A stretch of DNA of 50,446 nucleotides from CALWOS01 sp963595735. GTDB lineage: Bacteria > Bacillota > Clostridia > Oscillospirales > Oscillospiraceae. Below are positions 8,541 to 16,903 of the stretch, piece after piece. The position numbers were made by a program, and so were the translations under genes. The stretch lies in contig CAVBJJ010000011.1 in assembly GCA_963595735.1 (NCBI GenBank), forward strand, positions 1-50,446, written 5' to 3'. Each line of letters opens with the position of its first letter. The first letter of the stretch is position 1. The notes under the pieces are model-generated. The model was not told the DNA's origin and made no database searches. It was given only the letters and a program-made list of their open reading frames with translations.

Positions 8541-9486
8541 CCTTGCCACCTCCGTTCAAACGCGCCGCGGCCTTGGGGCGTGCCACACGGCTTTTCCAGA
8601 AAGGAATGGCCAGGAACATTGCCACAACGATGGCCGTCAGCAGCTTCAGATCGTCGGTGGACAGACCCAGCCGCAGCACCACCTGGATGACGATGTAATA
8701 AATCACCGCACCGATGGCGCAGGCCAGCAGACGCAGCGCAAAGTTGCGGAAGATCTTGGAGAAAATCACTTCGCCGATGATCACGGCAGCCAGACCGATG
8801 ACGATCGCGCCGCGACCCATATTGATATCCGAGAAGCCCTGGTACTGTGCCAGCAGTGCGCCAGCCAACGCCACCAGACCGTTGGAGATCATCAGCCCCA
8901 GCACCTTTTTGCTGTTGGTGTTGATGCCCTGCGCCCGCGCCATGTTGGGGTTGGCGCCGGTGGCGCGCAGAGAGCAACCCAGCTCCGTGCCGAAAAACCA
9001 GTAGAGAATAAGAATGATGACTACCACAAAAATCGCCAGAACCAGCAGCGGGTTCCGCAAAGAAAGCTCCCGCACAAAGCGGCCGGACACCAGCAGATGA
9101 TACTTGTCCACGCTGATCGGCAGGTTTGCCTTTCCGGTGCCCAGTCCGGTGCCCATGATGCGCAGGTTAATAGAATACAGCGCAAGCTGGGTCAGAATAC
9201 CGCTGAGGATCGCCGGGATGCCGCAGGCGGTGTGCAGCAATCCGGTGGCCAGACCGGCCGCCATACCCACCAGCACCGCCGCGATCAGCGCCACCGGCAG
9301 CGGGCAGCCGTGGAGCATCAGCATAACGCCCATAGCGCCGCCGGTGCAGAGAGAACCGTCCACGGTCAGGTCGGCCACATCCAAAATGCGAAAAGTAATA
9401 TAAACGCCGATGGCCATAATACCCCAGATCAGTCCCTGGGATACCGCGCCCGGCATGGAGCTTAACAAGCCAGAAATAAAAACCAT
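8533..9486 (-). CDS. ABC transporter permease (TrpY-like)
   Basis: Integral membrane subunit of 317 residues with about nine hydrophobic segments. The region GLIWGIMAIGVYITFRILDVADLTVDGS is typical of the BPD_transp_2 permeases that pair with PF04392-type binding proteins, and the GCSLRATGANPNMARAQGIN loop is the ATPase-contact motif of this family. It follows the binding-protein gene after a 176-base gap full of hairpins and overlaps the ATPase gene. Tryptophan/tyrosine uptake is the best-known function of relatives; the substrate here is inferred, not shown. Confidence 0.9.
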   Translation of the reverse strand: MVFISGLLSSMPGAVSQGLIWGIMAIGVYITFRILDVADLTVDGSLCTGGAMGVMLMLHGCPLPVALIAAVLVGMAAGLATGLLHTACGIPAILSGILTQLALYSINLRIMGTGLGTGKANLPISVDKYHLLVSGRFVRELSLRNPLLVLAIFVVVIILILYWFFGTELGCSLRATGANPNMARAQGINTNSKKVLGLMISNGLVALAGALLAQYQGFSDINMGRGAIVIGLAAVIIGEVIFSKIFRNFALRLLACAIGAVIYYIVIQVVLRLGLSTDDLKLLTAIVVAMFLAIPFWKSRVARPKAAARLNGGGKDA

Positions 9487-9503
9487 ACTCTTTCCTCCGT
9501 TTC

Positions 9504-9621
9504 GCTTGTCAAAAAAATCGAAGACTTTTTTGACTTCGCAGAACTGTTTTTCACAGTCTCCGCAGAAGCGTCATTCTGCGGCATAAACAGAGCCGGTTCT
9601 TATAACAAACCGGCTCTGTTT
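9504..9621 (-). terminator. Cluster of three hairpins between binding-protein and permease genes
   Basis: Three stem-loops lie in this gap. Two are 9585-9621 (AAACAGAGCCGGTT against its complement) and 9560-9581 (CCGCAGAA/TTCTGCGG). The third, 9504-9534, is GTCAAAAAA-type, like the repeat ends elsewhere in the window. None has a strong T-tract on the minus strand. They may partly terminate transcription or protect the upstream mRNA, giving more binding protein than permease. Confidence 0.5.
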
Positions 9622-9662
9622 GGATTATGCAGGGTGCATATAAATTTGCTGTGCAGGGGAAA

Positions 9663-10697
9663 TTACTCCTCCAGCTCGATGGACTCGTAATCGCCGGGAA
9701 CCTTGATGTTCAGCTTCTCACAGTTCGCGGCATTGTACTTCTTGGTGACATTGGGCGCGGTCTGCACCTTCATGGTGCTGATGTCGGCGCCGTTGACCAG
9801 GATCTCATAGGCCATCTCACCGGTGGCATAGCCCAGCTCGAAGTAGTCGATGGACAGGGTGGCGACACCGCAGCCGGAGCAGATGCCCTCCTCACCGCAG
9901 ACAGCGGGGACACCGGCGGGCAGCAGCACATTGGCAATGGCCTCGGTGTTGGAAGCGGCAGTGTTATCGGTGGGGATGTAGATGACATCGCTCTTGTCCG
10001 CTGCGCTCTGGGTCACGGAGGTAACATCGTTGGTATCCGTGAAGGCAAACCACTCCACCTTATAACCGGCATCGGTCAGGTACTTCTCCATCTCGGTGCA
10101 CTGGTACACGGAGTTGGGCTCGCCGGAGCAGTACAGCAGACCCACGGTCTCGGCATCGGGGAACAGCTCCTGGATCATGGCCGCCTGCTCATCCAGAGGC
10201 GCCAAATCGGAGGTACCGGACAGGTTGCCGCCCACGGTGCCGTTCCAGTCGGAAAGCTCCAGTGCGGTTGCATAGTCCGTGACGGAGGTACCCAGAATGG
10301 GGATCGTGCTGGTGGCAGCCTGGGCAGCCTGCAGAGAAGCAGTTGCGTTGGCCAGGATCAGATCCACATTGGAGGACACAAAGCCGTTGATGATGGTGCT
10401 GCAGTTGGCGCTGTCGCCGGAGGCGTTGCCCTCTTCAAAGCGGACAGCATCGCCCAGACGGTCGTTGAGCGCATCCTTAAAGCCCTGGGTCGCAGCGTCC
10501 AGCGCGGGATGCTGCACCAGCTGGCAGATACCGATGACATATTCGCCATCCGCCGCGGTGGGGTTGGGAGTAGCGGTCGTGGAACCGTTCGTTGCGGGCG
10601 CGGGAGCGGGCGTTTCGGTCTTGGTGCTGTTGCCGCCGCAGGCGCACAGAGCAAAGACCATTACCGCGGCCAGCGCCAGGCAGAGTACTTTTTTCAT
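9663..10697 (-). CDS. ABC transporter substrate-binding lipoprotein (TrpX-like, PF04392 type)
   Basis: Membrane-anchored solute receptor of 344 residues. A signal peptide MKKVLCLALAAVMVFA ends in lipobox LCAC, followed by a Thr/Pro/Ala-rich linker. The body YVIGICQLVQHPALDAATQGFKDAL and GTSVTDY are typical of the ABC_sub_bind family that includes TrpX. The start at 10697 is chosen because AAGGAG precedes it and the signal peptide begins there. It is first in an operon with the permease and ATPase. Candidate ligands are aromatic amino acids, by family analogy only. Confidence 0.9.
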   Translation of the reverse strand: MKKVLCLALAAVMVFALCACGGNSTKTETPAPAPATNGSTTATPNPTAADGEYVIGICQLVQHPALDAATQGFKDALNDRLGDAVRFEEGNASGDSANCSTIINGFVSSNVDLILANATASLQAAQAATSTIPILGTSVTDYATALELSDWNGTVGGNLSGTSDLAPLDEQAAMIQELFPDAETVGLLYCSGEPNSVYQCTEMEKYLTDAGYKVEWFAFTDTNDVTSVTQSAADKSDVIYIPTDNTAASNTEAIANVLLPAGVPAVCGEEGICSGCGVATLSIDYFELGYATGEMAYEILVNGADISTMKVQTAPNVTKKYNAANCEKLNIKVPGDYESIELEE

Positions 10698-10839
10698 CTC
10701 TATTACTCCTTTTTCTTGGAAAAATTCCCGGAATTCCTCTTTCATCTCCGGATGTTCCTGATTCTATCACTTTAAATGCGCAAAGTCAATGGCGTTTCGC
10801 ATGATTTTCCCCGCACATTTAACTTTTTTGTAACAAAAA

Positions 10840-10872
10840 ACACCATGGAACGGAAATTCCGTTCCATGGTGT
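10840..10872 (-). terminator. Terminator of the small lipoprotein gene
   Basis: An almost perfect palindrome, ACACCATGGAACGG against its complement around a very short loop, followed on the minus strand by TTTTTTG. It lies 15 bases past the stop codon of the lipoprotein gene. Confidence 0.85.
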
Positions 10873-10887
10873 GAAAAAAGCGGATGC

Positions 10888-11496
10888 TTATGCAATCACC
10901 ATGCTGTCTACCATGCCCTCCAGCACGGCCAGCTCGCCGGTGGCTTCCACCGGCCCCTGGATCACGACCAGGACTGCGCCGCCGGCATTGGGAAATGCAT
11001 AGGCGGAATAGTGGGTGCCGTCTACATCCCCAGAGAAATGGGTGCCGCTCACGCCGCTGGTGGTGGTGATCTCCTCACCCTCGCCAAAGGCGTCGGCGCT
11101 GATGTTCTGCAGGCCGGCCTGCAGGGCGGCGGCGTCCGCAGACGGAGCGTTGGTGATCTCCACCGACACCGCGTTATTGTCCTGATTGGAAACCGTCAGC
11201 TTGCCGTCCTCCTGAGAAGAATCCCAGTTTTCCTTCGGCACATACAGACTGAAGTCATCCGTGGTCTCCAGCGTGGCGGCAAGGCTCTGCTCCGCGCCAT
11301 CCACGGTGTACTTCACCTCGCCGGTGTGGGCTCTGCCGGAAAGCTTGTCCTTTGCGGCGTTGACATCGGTGCTGGTGGCCGGCACCTCGCTGCCCTGCTG
11401 GTTGTTGGTGTTGTTTGTCGTATTGTTCTGGCCGCCGCAAGCCGTCAGGCAGACGGTCAATGCCAACGCCGGAACCAAAGCCAGATACTTTTTCAT
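10888..11496 (-). CDS. Small hypothetical lipoprotein
   Basis: The product has 202 residues. The signal peptide with lipobox LTAC at about residues 17-20 predicts lipidation and export. An Asn/Thr/Gln-rich linker follows (QNNTTNNTNNQQG). The folded part, from about residue 45, alternates short hydrophobic and polar stretches, suggesting a beta-rich domain (FSLYVPKENWDSS, GTHYSAYAFPNAGGAVLVVIQG). I do not recognise the family. It has GGAGG upstream and its own terminator, so it is probably monocistronic or cotranscribed with the hydrolase gene upstream. Confidence 0.75.
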   Translation of the reverse strand: MKKYLALVPALALTVCLTACGGQNNTTNNTNNQQGSEVPATSTDVNAAKDKLSGRAHTGEVKYTVDGAEQSLAATLETTDDFSLYVPKENWDSSQEDGKLTVSNQDNNAVSVEITNAPSADAAALQAGLQNISADAFGEGEEITTTSGVSGTHFSGDVDGTHYSAYAFPNAGGAVLVVIQGPVEATGELAVLEGMVDSMVIA

Positions 11497-11623
11497 TGTG
11501 ATATGTCCTCCTTACAGTGTCTCTCACGCTTGGGCGGCATGCTTTGCCGTCCGATAAAAAAGACTTTACGCAGCAATTGCTTCAAAGCTGCATCATATGT
11601 TTGGCAAAATCGTGAACAGTCCA

Positions 11624-11666
11624 CAGCTTGTCTCAAAATGTCTTTTTCGGCATTTAAGACAAGCTG
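11624..11666. other. Intergenic hairpin
   Basis: CAGCTTGTCT (11624-11633) pairs with AGACAAGCTG (11657-11666), and the inner AAATG/CATTT extends the stem. There is no T-tract. It lies between the SleB-like gene and the small lipoprotein gene and could be a weak terminator or an mRNA-processing site. Confidence 0.45.
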
Positions 11667-11696
11667 CTTTCATTGTATTCCTAATTCACACTTCAC

Positions 11697-12365
11697 TCAC
11701 GCGCAAAACCGGTGCTTGCCGATGGTCACGATCAACGGCCGGGACCAGATCCACTTGTTGGTGGCCGTGGCCGGATTAAAATAGTAGATCGCGCCGCCGG
11801 AGGGATCCGCGCCGTTCATGGCGTCCCGCGCCGCCCGGTAGGCGGAGTCCGCCACTGGCTGGTCAAACTGCCCGTCCGCCAGGCAGGAAAACGCGCCGCT
11901 TTGGTAGATCACGCCGGACATGGTGTTGGGAAACGAGGGATGGCGGATACGGTTGAGCACCACCGCGCCCACGGCGACCTGGCCGTTATACGGCTCTCCC
12001 CTGGCCTCCGCGGAGATCAGTCTTGCCAGCAGCGCCACCTCGCCGCTGTTCTGGCTGGTGCCGCTGCCGCTGTTCTCGATCCCCATGGCGCGGAGTGTCT
12101 CGCTGCCGGCCTTGCCGTCCACGGTCAGGCCGTTTTTGCTCTGAAAGCTCCGCACGGCGCGCTCCGTTGCGCTGCCGTACACGCCGTCTATGTCGCCGGA
12201 ATAATATCCCCAATTCTTCAGCTTGGTCTGGATCTGGCTGACCACCGAGCCGACCGAGCCTTTTTTATAGCTGTCCGCTTCGGCTCGCTGCGCCAGACTG
12301 ATCAGCACGATGAAAACCGCAAAGATCACCGCCAGCTGCAAGCTGAGCTTTTTTCTGTCCGTCAT
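11697..12365 (-). CDS. SleB-like spore cortex-lytic / cell wall hydrolase
   Basis: Exported peptidoglycan hydrolase of 222 residues. A hydrophobic N-terminal segment at about residues 8-28 acts as signal or anchor. A PG_binding_1 domain follows (VSQIQTKLKNWGYYSGDIDGVYGSATERAVRSFQ, about residues 40-92). After a Gly/Ser linker comes a Hydrolase_2 (SleB/CwlJ catalytic) domain beginning LLARLISAEARGEPYNGQVAVGAVVLNRI, with the catalytic glutamate in SAEARGEP. Relatives break cortex peptidoglycan on spore germination; some act on vegetative wall. It supports a spore-forming host. No germination partner such as YpeB is adjacent, so a vegetative role remains possible. Confidence 0.88.
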   Translation of the reverse strand: MTDRKKLSLQLAVIFAVFIVLISLAQRAEADSYKKGSVGSVVSQIQTKLKNWGYYSGDIDGVYGSATERAVRSFQSKNGLTVDGKAGSETLRAMGIENSGSGTSQNSGEVALLARLISAEARGEPYNGQVAVGAVVLNRIRHPSFPNTMSGVIYQSGAFSCLADGQFDQPVADSAYRAARDAMNGADPSGGAIYYFNPATATNKWIWSRPLIVTIGKHRFCA

Positions 12366-12489
12366 CCCCGCTCACTCCTTTGCTCCTGCATCATCCTGTG
12401 TACGATATGCTGCAATTAGCTTACGGGGACAGCCCCTGTTTTATGCCAGGAAAAGCTTTCCTGCCCCGAGATGGGCAAAAAGCGGCTGA

Positions 12490-14247
12490 TCAGCGGGCTT
12501 TGCTTTCTACTTCCGCCGTGGCCTTGGCGATAAAGTCCGCCAGAGGCACCGCGCCCAGATCCTCGCCGGTACGGGTACGCACGGCCACTGCGCCGGCCTC
12601 GGCTTCCTTGTCGCCGATCACCAGCATATAGGGGATCTTCTGCATCTGGGCTTCCCGGATCTTATAGCCGATCTTTTCGTTGCGGTGATCCACTTCCACC
12701 CGCAGGCCGGCCTGATCCAGCGCCGCCGCGACCTGGTCAGCATATTCCGCCACGCGGTCGGTAATGGGCAGGATCTTTGCCTGCACCGGTGCCAGCCACA
12801 GGGGGAACGCGCCAGCGAAATGCTCCGTGATCACGCCGATAAAGCGCTCGATGGAACCCAGCACCACGCGGTGGATCATCACCGGACGGTGCTTTTCGCC
12901 GTCCGCGCCGATGTATTCCAGCTCGAAGCGCTCCGGCAGCTGCATATCCAGCTGGATGGTACCGCACTGCCAGGTACGCCCCAGGCTGTCCGCCAGATGG
13001 AAGTCCAGCTTGGGGCCATAGAAAGCGCCGTCGCCCTCGTTGATGATATAATCCTTGCCCATCTCCGTGACGGCGGTTTTCAGGGTCTCGGTGGCAAACT
13101 CCCAGTCCTTCAGCTCGCCCATGTGATCCTCCGGCATGGTGGAGACTTCGATCTGATACTCCAGACCAAACACGGAGTAGACCTCGTCAAAGAGCTTGAC
13201 CACGCTCTTGATTTCATCCTTCATCTGATCCCAGGTCATAAAAATGTGGGCGTCGTCCTGGGTAAAGCAGCGCACACGGAACAGACCATGAAGCGCGCCG
13301 GACAGCTCATGCCGGTGTACCAGACCCAGCTCACCCATACGCAGGGGCAGATCCCGGTAGGAGTGTGGCTCGCTGGCATAGACCAGCATACCGCCCGGGC
13401 AGTTCATGGGCTTGATGGCAAAATCCGTGTCGTCAATAACAGTGGTGTACATATTCTCTTTATAGTGATCCCAGTGGCCGGAGCGCTCCCACAGCTGCCG
13501 GTTGAGCATCATGGGCGTGGAGATCTCCACATAGCCATAGCGCTTGTGCACCTGCCGCCAGTAGTCGATCAGCGTATTGCGCAGCACCATGCCCTTGGGC
13601 AGGAAGAAGGGGAAGCCGGGTCCCTCCTCCATGAGCAGATACAGCCCCAGCTCCTTGCCCAGACGGCGGTGATCCCGCTTTTTGGCCTCCTCGATCCGCG
13701 CCAGATAGGCGTCCAGCTCGTCCTTTTTGGGGAACGCCACGCCGTAAATTCTCTGCAGGGTCTGGCGATTGCTGTCGCCGCGCCAGTAGGCGGCGTTGCA
13801 GGCGGTCAGCTTGATGGCGTTGCCCTTGATGCGGCCGGTGCTGTCCAGATGGGGGCCAGCGCACAGGTCGGTAAACTCGCCCTGCTTATAAAAGCTGATG
13901 ACCTCGCCCTCGGGCAGATCCTGGATCAGCTCCACCTTGTAAGGCTCACCCTTTTCCTCCATCAGGCGGATGGCCTCCTCCCGGGGCAGCTCAAAGCGCT
14001 CCAGCTTCAGCTTTTCCTTACAGATCTTCCGCATTTCCGCCTCCAGCTCTGCCAGATGGTTCTCGGAAAAGGGCGTGGGGGTGTCAAAGTCATAATAAAA
14101 TCCGTTCTCGATGGCCGGGCCGATGGCCAGTTTGACCTCGGGATGCAGACGCTTCATGGCCTGCGCCAGCACATGGGAGCAGGTATGCCAGTAGGTCTTT
14201 TTATATTCGGGGTTTTCAAAGGTATACTGGTTCTTGTTTTCTTCCAT
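12490..14247 (-). CDS. thrS: Threonine--tRNA ligase lacking the N-terminal TGS domain
   Basis: Charges tRNA-Thr with threonine in the cytoplasm. The product is 585 residues, against roughly 640 for standard ThrS. It starts almost directly at the editing domain (HTCSHVLAQAMKRLHPEVKLAIGPAIENGFYYDFD), so the usual TGS domain of about 60 residues is absent. The class II core is intact: MNCPGGMLVY, RHELSGALHGLFRVRCFTQDDAHIF and VVLGSIERFIGVITEHFAG (motif 3), then an anticodon-binding domain. The ATG at 14247 is preceded by GGAGGG at seven bases. Upstream is a T-box leader. No separate TGS protein is seen nearby, and nothing upstream in frame encodes one, because that DNA is the T-box. Confidence 0.96.
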   Translation of the reverse strand: MEENKNQYTFENPEYKKTYWHTCSHVLAQAMKRLHPEVKLAIGPAIENGFYYDFDTPTPFSENHLAELEAEMRKICKEKLKLERFELPREEAIRLMEEKGEPYKVELIQDLPEGEVISFYKQGEFTDLCAGPHLDSTGRIKGNAIKLTACNAAYWRGDSNRQTLQRIYGVAFPKKDELDAYLARIEEAKKRDHRRLGKELGLYLLMEEGPGFPFFLPKGMVLRNTLIDYWRQVHKRYGYVEISTPMMLNRQLWERSGHWDHYKENMYTTVIDDTDFAIKPMNCPGGMLVYASEPHSYRDLPLRMGELGLVHRHELSGALHGLFRVRCFTQDDAHIFMTWDQMKDEIKSVVKLFDEVYSVFGLEYQIEVSTMPEDHMGELKDWEFATETLKTAVTEMGKDYIINEGDGAFYGPKLDFHLADSLGRTWQCGTIQLDMQLPERFELEYIGADGEKHRPVMIHRVVLGSIERFIGVITEHFAGAFPLWLAPVQAKILPITDRVAEYADQVAAALDQAGLRVEVDHRNEKIGYKIREAQMQKIPYMLVIGDKEAEAGAVAVRTRTGEDLGAVPLADFIAKATAEVESKAR

Positions 14248-14249
14248 TT

Positions 14250-14490
14250 TGTTTCCCTCCAAAAATACAAAACACCCTTGGGCACACGGCCCAGGGGTGC
14301 AAAATTCTGCACGGTTCCACCCTGCGGTTTCACTTGCTGCGGCGCGCTAACGGACGCCAGGCGTTCCGGTTCTTTCCCGGACGGCTCGGGAGTGGTACTG
14401 ACCCGTTTGCCCACGCAGGACACTTCCACCAGCTGTGTCCCTCTCTTGCCGCAGCAAAACGGCGCTTCTCCGTCAAAGCCTCTGTGCCGT
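14250..14490 (-). ncRNA. T-box leader (riboswitch) of thrS
   Basis: The conserved T-box sequence GGGTGGAACCG is at about 14311-14323 on the minus strand. It is followed by a terminator hairpin, CACCCCTGGGC (14289-14299) against GCCCAAGGGTG (14273-14283), then a T-rich run up to the thrS ribosome binding site. Upstream, GGTGGAAGTG resembles the stem I distal element, and AGTACCACT holds a candidate ACC threonine specifier at 14394-14396. Uncharged tRNA-Thr should favour the antiterminator and switch thrS on. The T-box core and terminator are seen directly; the specifier position is my reading of the fold. Confidence 0.9.
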
Positions 14491-14492
14491 TT

Positions 14493-14521
14493 AGTGTAAC
14501 ACCGCCGCCGAAAAATGTCAA
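14493..14521 (-). promoter_or_regulatory. Promoter of the thrS T-box transcript
   Basis: TTGACA (14516-14521) and TACACT (14493-14498) with exactly 17 bases between them on the minus strand, just before the T-box leader. Further right, 14522-14811 holds no gene; a TGC-TATGAT extended -10 at 14681-14689 on the plus strand could serve asnA. Confidence 0.75.
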
Positions 14522-14811
14522 ACACAATTTCGGCAAAAGGCCGTCCTGAAACCAACGCCCGCAACGGCGCGATTCTCCGCCCAAAGCTGCTTTCCGCGCC
14601 CTGTCCCCGCGGGCAAATCCCGGCAGGCGGAAATTTTTTCCCCGTTCTGCTGATTTTCTCTTTTCTTTTGACCAAAATTCTGCTATGATGACTTGTATTA
14701 GTGTACCGAAAAGCCGCCGCACCGGTTTTTTTCGGCAGTCTTATTCTTATCATAAATCATAAAAAACGAAAAATACTCTCGCAGCTTTTTTGCGAAAAGG
14801 AGTTTAATAGT

Positions 14812-15825
14812 ATGGAAAAGTCTTATATCCCCGAGGGCTATGTCTCTCGGCTGAACCTGTACGATACCCAAAAGGCCATCGGCCTGCTCAAGCGGCTGTT
14901 TGAAGATGCCCTTTGCGGCAAGCTCAACCTCCGCCGGGTCTCCGCCCCGCTGTTTGTGGAGGCCTCCACCGGCCTGAACGACAACCTCAACGGCGTGGAG
15001 CGCCCCGTCAGCTTCGATATCCCCGCCGTGGGGCGTGACGCCCAAGTGGTGCACTCTCTGGCAAAGTGGAAGCGCATGGCGCTGCACCGCTATCACTTCT
15101 CCATGGGCGAGGGCATCGTGACCAACATGAACGCCATCCGCCGGGACGAGGAGCTGGACAACATCCACTCCATCTATGTGGATCAGTGGGACTGGGAGAA
15201 GATCATGGACCCCGCCGCCCGCAACAAGCAGTTCCTCCAGTCCACCGTCACCGATATCGTGGAGGCTATCGCCATGACCCAGAACACCCTCCGCGCCATC
15301 TTCCCTCAGCTGCAGGCGCTGCCGGAAATGCGCCGGGAGATCAGCTTTGTCACCACCAGCGAGCTGGAGGAAATGTTCCCCGGTCTGACCCCCAAGGAGC
15401 GGGAGGATGTCTATGTGCAGTCCCATCCCACCACTTTCCTGATGGAGATCGGCGCGCCCCTCCGCTCCGGCAAGCCCCACGACGGACGCTCTCCCGACTA
15501 TGATGACTGGCATCTCAACGGCGACCTGCTGGTCTGGAACCCGGTGCTCAAGCGTGCCTTTGAGCTGTCCTCCATGGGTATCCGTGTGGACGCCGCAGCC
15601 ATGGATCGGCAGCTGACCGCCGCCGGCTGTGACGATCGCCGGGCGCTGCCCTTCCACAAAATGCTGCTGGCCGGAGAGCTTCCCCAGACCATCGGCGGCG
15701 GCATTGGCCAGTCCCGTCTCTGCATGTATCTGCTGGGCAAGGCGCACATTGCCGAGGTGCAGGCATCCGTTTGGGACGATGTGACCCTGAAGGTCTGCCA
15801 GGAGGCCGGCGTGGATATGCTGTAA
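14812..15825 (+). CDS. asnA: Aspartate--ammonia ligase (asparagine synthetase A)
   Basis: Makes asparagine from aspartate, ammonia and ATP in the cytoplasm. The product is 337 residues; Escherichia coli AsnA is 330. The fold is related to class II aminoacyl-tRNA synthetases. Recognisable stretches are GKLNLRRVSAPLFV near the N terminus, the DQWDWEK region, and GIGQSRLCMYLLGKAHIAEVQASVW at the C-terminal end, which is the AsnA motif 3 region. The ATG at 14812 is chosen over an upstream in-frame start because AAAAGGAG lies eight to nine bases before it. It is a single gene, divergent from thrS. Confidence 0.97.
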   Translation: MEKSYIPEGYVSRLNLYDTQKAIGLLKRLFEDALCGKLNLRRVSAPLFVEASTGLNDNLNGVERPVSFDIPAVGRDAQVVHSLAKWKRMALHRYHFSMGEGIVTNMNAIRRDEELDNIHSIYVDQWDWEKIMDPAARNKQFLQSTVTDIVEAIAMTQNTLRAIFPQLQALPEMRREISFVTTSELEEMFPGLTPKEREDVYVQSHPTTFLMEIGAPLRSGKPHDGRSPDYDDWHLNGDLLVWNPVLKRAFELSSMGIRVDAAAMDRQLTAAGCDDRRALPFHKMLLAGELPQTIGGGIGQSRLCMYLLGKAHIAEVQASVWDDVTLKVCQEAGVDML

Positions 15826-15831
15826 GCAAAG

Positions 15832-15909
15832 CTGTCAAAAAACAGGCCGCCAGCAAAAACCTCCGCAGCAGCGGGGAAGATCTCTACTAACTGCCTGCTT
15901 TCGACAGTC
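15832..15909 (+). repeat. Copy of the CTGTCAAAAAACAGGC repeat family (short form)
   Basis: Begins CTGTCAAAAAACAGGC and continues through the shared CCGCAGCAGCGGGG block also found at 31832 and, inverted, at 21935-22024. It ends GCCTGCTTTCGACAG, which pairs with its start in two blocks (CTGTC/GACAG and CAGGC/GCCTG). Non-coding. It directly follows the asnA stop codon. Confidence 0.7.
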
Positions 15910-15910
15910 T

Positions 15911-16066
15911 TGCCTCTCCCCTTGGGAGAGGTGGCTGAGCGCAGCGAAGACGGAGAGGGCAAACAATGACCAGACCATAGGAACCCCGTGGGGCTTGATT
16001 ATCTGCCGAGCCCTCTCAGTCGCCTGCGGCGACAGCTCTCCCAAAGGGAGAGCCAAGAGCGGCTTT
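15911..16066. repeat. CTCTCCC inverted-repeat element, full copy
   Basis: The left arm is CTTGCCTCTCCCC-TTGGGAGAGGTGGCTGAGCGCAGCGA. The right arm, read on the other strand, is CTTGGCTCTCCCT-TTGGGAGAGCTGTCGCC. The arms are imperfect inverted repeats about 50 bases long around a central segment with no ORF of note. A partial copy of the right arm opens the window. The structure is that of a non-autonomous mobile or folded intergenic repeat. I recall similar sequences as common intergenic repeats in gut Oscillospiraceae, but cannot verify this here. Confidence 0.7.
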
Positions 16067-16107
16067 CCCACAGCCTTTCGACCGTTCCAAAGTATTATAT
16101 TGTATAC

Positions 16108-16154
16108 AAAACACCACTGCTTTTTGCGTTTCGGCGCAGCTGCAGTGGTGTTTT
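16108..16154 (+). terminator. Terminator after asnA and the two repeats
   Basis: AAAACACCACTGC (16108-16120) pairs with GCAGTGGTGTTTT (16142-16154) across a 21-base loop that itself can fold (GCG/CGC). It lies before the promoter of the next operon. Confidence 0.7.
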
Positions 16155-16189
16155 CTTCACAAAATGTTAAAATTTGTCCCCTCTCCCTC

Positions 16190-16217
16190 TTGACACTATT
16201 TTTTTATTCCGTATAAT
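16190..16217 (+). promoter_or_regulatory. Strong promoter of the small-membrane-protein/permease operon
   Basis: Perfect TTGACA (16190-16195) and perfect TATAAT (16212-16217) with a 16-base spacer, about 88 bases before the first start codon. It is one of the two clearest promoters in the window. Confidence 0.85.
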
Positions 16218-16304
16218 ATTAGCTTGTATGCAATTTTTATCCTGGCCTTTTTCGCCAATCCCAAAAATTGCAAATCTCATTTTGGCAGAATCGAGGGGAA
16301 AGAA

Positions 16305-16592
16305 ATGAAAGACAAGCAGAAAATCCGCAGTATGTTCACCAAAGATGTGCTTGCTGTTGTGATTTTTGCGGCGGCGGCGATCATATTCGGCGTATATGTT
16401 CTCTCGCAGATGATCCCGCTGACATCAGGCGGCGGACGAACGGCACTAATCGTTCTGCCCTGCATCGCCATTGTTGTGTTTGTCTGGGGTATGATCGCGA
16501 CGCTGCACCACATTGCCAAGCACAAGGAAACGATTTATGAAGAGGATCTCCATTACCAAAAGCTGATCCGTGGAGAGGAGGACACAGAATGA
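16305..16592 (+). CDS. Small membrane protein 1 of a permease operon
   Basis: A 95-residue protein with two predicted membrane helices at about residues 14-36 and 45-68, a Lys-rich N terminus (MKDKQKIRSMF) and an acidic C terminus (LIRGEEDTE). I do not recognise a family. The ATG at 16305 has GAGGGGAAAG upstream; an earlier in-frame start lacks one. Its stop overlaps the next start by four bases (ATGA). The spacing and overlaps tie it to the two following tiny proteins and the APC permease, so a role as an accessory transport subunit is inferred. Confidence 0.75.
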   Translation: MKDKQKIRSMFTKDVLAVVIFAAAAIIFGVYVLSQMIPLTSGGGRTALIVLPCIAIVVFVWGMIATLHHIAKHKETIYEEDLHYQKLIRGEEDTE

Positions 16593-16903
16593 AGCCCGAA
16601 AAGAAAGAGCAGGAGCAGCAGCCCCTGAGCGACAAAAACCAAAGCCGGGGCGGCTTTGTCTTCGACCTGTGCTTTGTCCTGGTCATCTGCTTTGTGATCA
16701 TCATGATCTCTATCAAGGTTTCGGCCGTGCTTCCCATCGAAATGGGTCCCACCGCAACCGGATACCACATCCACCCCAGTATGCTGATCGGTTCTCTGGG
16801 TGCTGTTGCCGCCCTTTTGATCTTCATCGTCAAGCAGAGCAGCGCGGAGCTGCGGGATATGCTGCGGCGCATGATCAACAAAGAGGAGGACTTTAAGAAA
16901 TGA
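16589..16903 (+). CDS. Small membrane protein 2 of a permease operon
   Basis: A 104-residue protein. A charged N terminus of about 23 residues leads into helix 1 (FVFDLCFVLVICFVIIMISIKV, about 24-45), a short loop, helix 2 (about 65-82) and a charged tail ending EEDFKK. No family recognised. It starts within the stop of protein 1, and its own stop overlaps the start of protein 3 by four bases, so all are translated in a chain. It is distinct in sequence from protein 1 though similar in plan. Confidence 0.75.
   Translation: MKPEKKEQEQQPLSDKNQSRGGFVFDLCFVLVICFVIIMISIKVSAVLPIEMGPTATGYHIHPSMLIGSLGAVAALLIFIVKQSSAELRDMLRRMINKEEDFKK

Noticed and set aside
14154..14753. A 199-residue minus-strand frame upstream of thrS
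   Set aside because: It covers the promoter and T-box leader, which explain the sequence.
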